Shown here: piece by piece, positions 60,860 to 64,000 of the stretch
How the letters are laid out: the number at the start of each line of letters is the position of its first letter
Numbering within the stretch: the stretch's first letter is position 1
Source: Rhizobium sp. Root708
Lineage (GTDB): Bacteria > Pseudomonadota > Alphaproteobacteria > Rhizobiales > Rhizobiaceae
Direction: 5' to 3'
Assembly: GCF_001429725.1 (NCBI RefSeq)
Contig: NZ_LMHV01000043.1
Span: 452,227 to 516,226 of the forward strand
DNA length: 64,000 nucleotides
Notes under the pieces: generated by a model
Database searches by the model: none
Seen by the model: only the letters and a program-made list of their open reading frames with translations
What the model was told of the DNA's origin: nothing
Made by a program: the position numbers and the translations under genes

Positions 60860-61789
60860 ATGGACCAGTTCAATGGGCTCTCAGCCTTCGTGAAGACAGC
60901 CGACCTCGGCAGCTTCGTCTCCGCCGGTCGCGTGCTCGGCTTGTCGGCGTCGGCGGTCGGAAAGGCGGTCACCAACCTGGAACGACAGCTCGGCGTCCGC
61001 CTCTTTCAGCGCTCCACCCGAAGCATCAGGCTGACCGAGGAGGGGCGCCTGTTCCATGAACGCTGCCGCCGCGTGCTCGACGATCTCGATGATGCGCGCT
61101 CGTCGCTCGCACAGGCGGTCGCCGCGCCGCGCGGGCGCCTGCGGCTCAGCGTGCCGCTCGTCAGCTACCATCTCCTGCTGCCGATTCTGCCCGATTTCAC
61201 GCGGCTCTATCCCGAGGTGGAACTCGACATCGATTTCAACGACCGGATTGTCGACCTGATAGAGGAGGGCGTCGATGTCGCGATCCGCAGCGGCAGCCTG
61301 CAGGACTCGCGCTTGATGTCGCGTGCCCTGCGGCCGTTCCAGATGCTGCTCTGCGCGTCACCGGATTATCTGGAGCGGCATGGCGTGCCGCAATGCCCCG
61401 CTGACCTGCATGAGCATTTCGGTGTCCGCTTTCGCTTTCCGAACAGCGGCAAGCTGCAAAGCTGGCCGTTGGCGCTGGCGCCCGGTCAGCCCGAACCCCT
61501 GTCGCGCACGGCACTGATTTGCAACAACATGGAGGCGCTTCGCGGCGCAACGCTCAGCGGTTTGGGGATTGGATGCATGCCGGATTTCCTGGCGCGTGGC
61601 CCGGTTGCCGAAGGACGGCTGCGCACCATTCTCGACGATCATATCGACGGCCCCGGCCAGTTTCACATGATCTGGCCGTCCAATCGCCACCTCTCGCCGA
61701 AGGTGCGCGTCCTCGTCGATTTTCTGACGAGAACGCTGTTTGCAAATCGCTGTGATCTTCCCGCCGACAGCAAGGCCGAGACGACCTAA
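60860..61789 (+). CDS. LysR-family transcriptional regulator
   Basis: The 309-residue protein has the LysR winged helix-turn-helix (MDQFNGLSAFVKTADLGSFVSAGRVLGLSASAVGKAVTNLE) and an LBD of the substrate-binding type with GRLRLSVPLVSYHLLLPIL. The particular pattern is that of the subgroup with aromatic or quinone-responsive members such as those near drug pumps. It is divergent from the DHA2 pump, its likely target. A short palindrome ATTCGCTCGAAT lies at 60837-60848 just before the GAGGTG ribosome site, and TATAAT at 60825-60830 could be a minus 10 element. Both are weak calls. Confidence 0.9.
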   Translation: MDQFNGLSAFVKTADLGSFVSAGRVLGLSASAVGKAVTNLERQLGVRLFQRSTRSIRLTEEGRLFHERCRRVLDDLDDARSSLAQAVAAPRGRLRLSVPLVSYHLLLPILPDFTRLYPEVELDIDFNDRIVDLIEEGVDVAIRSGSLQDSRLMSRALRPFQMLLCASPDYLERHGVPQCPADLHEHFGVRFRFPNSGKLQSWPLALAPGQPEPLSRTALICNNMEALRGATLSGLGIGCMPDFLARGPVAEGRLRTILDDHIDGPGQFHMIWPSNRHLSPKVRVLVDFLTRTLFANRCDLPADSKAETT

Positions 61790-61797
61790 TCCGCCAT

Positions 61798-62760
61798 TCA
61801 GGCAGCGAGCGTCAGGCCGATACCCCAGGGGTCGTGGAGAAAGACGCCGCCATTTCGCTTCTCGCTCTTGATCTCGAGTTCGTCGATCTTGGCGACGGCC
61901 TTGTCGAGCGAGGCCTTGTCGTTGAATCGAAGCGTATAGTCCGACAAACCGGTCATGCCGTCCGCGCGGGTGCCGGCACCGCGGCTGTTCCAGATGTTGG
62001 CGGCGACATGGTGATGGTAATCGCCGGTCGCAAAGAAGCTCGCACCCGGATAGCTCGCCATCAGCTTCAGGCCGAGGATGTCGCGGTAGAAGGCATCAGC
62101 CTCCGGAATGTTGCCGACCTGCAGGTGGATGTGGCCGATCGCCGTGCCATCGGCCATGCCGTTCCAGGTATCCTGCGGTGCGCTGTTGTAGAGCGCTTGC
62201 AGGTCAAGGCGCAGCGTCGCCATTTCCACTTTGCCGTCCTGATGGAATTTCCATTGGTCGTGCGCCCGGTCGGCATAGATCTCGATGCCGTTGCCCTCGG
62301 GATCGGAAAGATAGATCGCCTCGCTGACGAGGTGGTCGGATGCGCCCTCCAGAACGACGTTGTGGTGGGCGGCCTGGCGCAGCCAGCGGGCCAACTCGGT
62401 TCGGTCAGGCATCAGGAACGCCGTATGGAACAGGCCGGCGGCATTGCGCGGGGCGACACGGACGTCCTTGCCCGTGGTCAGTGCCAGAAGCGGCGTGCCG
62501 TTGACGCCGAGAACCTCGCCGTTGGCGCTCTTCTCGATAACGCCAAGGCCAAGCATGGATTGATAGAAACTCGAAACCAGCGGCAGGTCGGTAACGACGA
62601 GATGCGACTGATCGACATAGGCAGGGCGCGTCAGGGCGTAGGAAGTTTCAGTGGTCATGCGTCGTTCTCCTGCCGTGGATGGAAGAGGCGTACCGGCGGT
62701 GGCGACGAAAGCGCCGCCTGTAGCGATACCAAGGAATTTGCGCCGGTCCATGTGCCTCAT
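61798..62760 (-). CDS. VOC-family (glyoxalase/dioxygenase-like) protein with possible Tat leader
   Basis: The protein has two vicinal-oxygen-chelate domains (LVVTDLPLVSSFYQSMLGLGV and HIHLQVGNIPEADAFYRDILGL) with His and Glu residues suited to metal binding, as in catechol 2,3-dioxygenase-like proteins. With the start at 62760 the N-terminus reads MDRRKFLGIATGG after three residues, a Tat-like leader ending near GTPLPSTAG. With the start at 62658 (MTTETSYALTRP) the protein is cytoplasmic, and that ATG has its own GGAGAA 6 bases upstream. Both forms could be made. The substrate is unknown. The 5' region to 62953 has no other ORF. Confidence 0.8.
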   Translation of the reverse strand: MRHMDRRKFLGIATGGAFVATAGTPLPSTAGERRMTTETSYALTRPAYVDQSHLVVTDLPLVSSFYQSMLGLGVIEKSANGEVLGVNGTPLLALTTGKDVRVAPRNAAGLFHTAFLMPDRTELARWLRQAAHHNVVLEGASDHLVSEAIYLSDPEGNGIEIYADRAHDQWKFHQDGKVEMATLRLDLQALYNSAPQDTWNGMADGTAIGHIHLQVGNIPEADAFYRDILGLKLMASYPGASFFATGDYHHHVAANIWNSRGAGTRADGMTGLSDYTLRFNDKASLDKAVAKIDELEIKSEKRNGGVFLHDPWGIGLTLAA

Positions 62761-62874
62761 AGGTCCCCTTGGTTGCTGTACTTGATCCCAATATGGCGGA
62801 TTACCATTGTTCACATAAGTCCGGTTTTTGGCGATTCAGCGTTCGACATTCGTTGACGATAATATGTGCTGATC

Positions 62875-62888
62875 TTGATCTTGATCAA
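62875..62888 (+). promoter_or_regulatory. FNR/FixK box
   Basis: TTGAT-N4-ATCAA is a perfect anaerobox centred about 73 bases before the stress-protein ATG. That spacing allows a class II promoter with a leader of about 30 bases. No FixK or FNR gene is in the window. Confidence 0.8.
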
Positions 62889-62953
62889 AGCGCCTTATCT
62901 ACTTTCTGAGAGATATTTGTGCCACCGCGACACGCGATAGAGGGAGCGCTGGA

Positions 62954-63388
62954 ATGTATAAGAAGATCATTGTCGCCATCGAAATCGGTGCGCTGGAGGA
63001 TGGGGCGATGAGCTTCCGCAAGGCCGCGACCCTGCTCGACGAGGGTGGCGAAATCGTCCTGCTCAACGTCGTCGAGGACATCCCGACTTACGTGGCTGTG
63101 GACCTGCCGGTGGAACTGGTCGAAAACGCCGCCAAGGATGCGCGCTCGCGGCTGGAGGAGCTGATCCTGGCAACCGGTATTCCCGCCAATATCGAGATCA
63201 GCCATGGCCGGCCGGCCAGCGGCATCCTCGCCGCGGCTGAAGCCCACAATGGCGACCTCATCATCCTCGCGTCGCATCTTCCGGACTTCAGCAACTATTT
63301 CATCGGCGCCACCGCCGACCGGGTCGTGCGGCACGCCAAATGCTCCGTGCTGGTCGATCGAAGACGTCACGAAGCAGCCAAGAGATAA
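62954..63388 (+). CDS. Universal stress protein family
   Basis: This 144-residue cytoplasmic UspA-family protein has the fold opening MYKKIIVAIEIGALEDGA, a central LNVVEDIPTYV, and the nucleotide-binding region near the C-terminus (GATADRVVRHAKCSVLVDRR), close to the G-x2-G-x9-G-S/T motif of ATP-binding members. A perfect FNR/FixK box upstream implies induction when oxygen is low. AGGGAG lies about 9 bases before the ATG. The DksA-like gene follows after 19 bases and is probably co-transcribed. Confidence 0.9.
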   Translation: MYKKIIVAIEIGALEDGAMSFRKAATLLDEGGEIVLLNVVEDIPTYVAVDLPVELVENAAKDARSRLEELILATGIPANIEISHGRPASGILAAAEAHNGDLIILASHLPDFSNYFIGATADRVVRHAKCSVLVDRRRHEAAKR

Positions 63389-63407
63389 TCACCCGATGGA
63401 GGGCCAT

Positions 63408-63728
63408 ATGAACGACGTCCAGGCCTACGAAAAGATACTGCGGGACCGGCAGCGCGAGTTGCAGTCGCGGCTCAGCCGCATCGACGTCGATCTCGGCCGC
63501 ACCAAGGAACAGGACAGCGACGATCGCGCCACGGAGAGCGAAAACGACGAGGTTCTGGAAGGGCTCGGCCAGGCTGGACAGGAAGAGTTGCGCGCCATCG
63601 GTGCTGCTTTGGGGCGGATCGAGAAAGGCACTTACGGGCTCTGCGTACATTGTGGTCAGCCGATTTCCGGCAAGCGGCTGGAAGCCGTTCCCTATGCGCC
63701 GCTCTGCGAAGACTGCATGCGGCATTAG
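63408..63728 (+). CDS. DksA/TraR-family C4 zinc-finger protein
   Basis: The 106-residue protein has an N-terminal coiled coil (MNDVQAYEKILRDRQRELQSRLSRIDVDL) and a C-terminal C4 zinc finger with CVHCGQPI and CEDCM. It matches the short TraR/YbiI-like class of DksA-family proteins that can bind the RNA polymerase secondary channel. Tip residues that mediate DksA function were not checked. GGAGGG 5 bases before the ATG at 63408 fixes the start; an ATG at 63396 is in frame but overlaps that ribosome site. It should share the FNR/FixK-controlled promoter of the stress protein. Confidence 0.9.
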   Translation: MNDVQAYEKILRDRQRELQSRLSRIDVDLGRTKEQDSDDRATESENDEVLEGLGQAGQEELRAIGAALGRIEKGTYGLCVHCGQPISGKRLEAVPYAPLCEDCMRH

Positions 63729-63743
63729 GCCCGGCGCCAGCTG

Positions 63744-64000
63744 CTAGATCCGTTTCTCCATACGAAAATTCGTGAGCCTCTGGCCCCGCTTTTCGACGCT
63801 CTGTTCTGCGATGAGCACGAACCCCCGTCGTTCGAAAAACGGCCTCGCAGTCAGGCTCGCTTCCGCGAACAGGCGCGACAGCGCCCATATTCGCGCCTGT
63901 GTTTCGACCGCCTGCAACAGCCGGCTGGCAATGCCCATGCCCTGATAATCCGGGTGCACGAACATCATGTCGAGATGCCCGTCGGGCTCCAGATCGGTAA
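63744..64000 (-). CDS. GNAT-family acetyltransferase (5' end outside window)
   Basis: The C-terminal part of a GNAT protein reads from the window edge: TDLEPDGHLDMMFVHPDYQGMGIASRLLQAVETQA, where VHPDYQGMGIASRL holds the acetyl-CoA pyrophosphate loop, then ARPFFERRGFVLIAEQSVEKRGQRLTNFRMEKRI to the stop. The Met codons at 63968 and 63965 are internal; the frame stays open to 64000, so the start lies outside. The acceptor is unknown. It converges on the DksA-like gene, leaving 15 bases between the stops. Confidence 0.88.
   Translation of the reverse strand, partial: TDLEPDGHLDMMFVHPDYQGMGIASRLLQAVETQARIWALSRLFAEASLTARPFFERRGFVLIAEQSVEKRGQRLTNFRMEKRI

Overview
The window reads as a chromosomal segment of a Rhizobiaceae alphaproteobacterium (Rhizobium, Agrobacterium or a close relative). 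The reasons are its high GC, dense short operons on both strands, Rhizobiales-type proteins (a DUF930-like secreted protein, a DmeRF Ni/Co efflux pair, a lone Zwf, several LysE-type exporters) and a perfect FNR/FixK box. This assignment is inferred from gene content. No rRNA, tRNA, CRISPR array, phage or transposase was seen.

Region 1 (1-14.6 kb) is a surface-adhesion locus. It starts inside a giant RTX/cadherin-like adhesin with a type I secretion C-terminus. A membrane protein with a degenerate GGDEF domain follows, then a tight operon of TolC-like outer membrane protein, LapB/LssB-type ABC exporter, HlyD-type adaptor and an unusual ribbon-helix-helix plus PAS-like protein. A LapG-type periplasmic cysteine protease and a substrate-binding-like lipoprotein lie next door. 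Together they resemble a LapA/LapBCE/LapG attachment and release system without a recognisable LapD.

Region 2 (14.6-18 kb) is an accessory hotspot. An ABC-F ATPase gene is preceded by a 24-codon reading frame with a strong Shine-Dalgarno sequence. A second copy of that small frame (same length, 20 of 24 residues the same), a decayed 5' fragment of the ABC-F gene and an unrecognised membrane protein gene lie just upstream. The layout is explained by a partial tandem duplication. The spacer between the small frame and the ABC-F gene can fold in mutually exclusive ways, which suggests a leader-peptide attenuator.

Region 3 (18-37.5 kb) is mostly housekeeping and metabolism: a PhnA-like protein, a HerA-like ATPase, Zwf, a Tam-like methyltransferase, cupin, patatin lipase, alcohol dehydrogenase, branched-chain aminotransferase, bestrophin-like channel, acyltransferase, MFS pump, a TetR regulator with two identical operators, a long coiled-coil protein, superoxide dismutase and a phosphoesterase.

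Region 4 (37.5-49.6 kb) carries a WYL regulator divergent from a LysE exporter, cytochrome c' and a diheme cytochrome c, a DJ-1 family protein, GNAT, dmeR-dmeF with its operator, a class A beta-lactamase, PQQ glucose dehydrogenase, SelO, and a ParDE toxin-antitoxin pair with a perfect inverted-repeat operator.

Region 5 (49.6-64 kb) holds two DHA2 drug pumps (one divergent from a LysR regulator), homocysteine methyltransferase, a DUF1697 protein, oligopeptidase B, a DUF930-like protein, a polysaccharide deacetylase, an AI-2E-family permease with an FAD oxidoreductase, a VOC protein with a possible Tat leader, and a universal stress protein plus DksA-like pair behind an FNR/FixK box. The window ends inside a GNAT gene.
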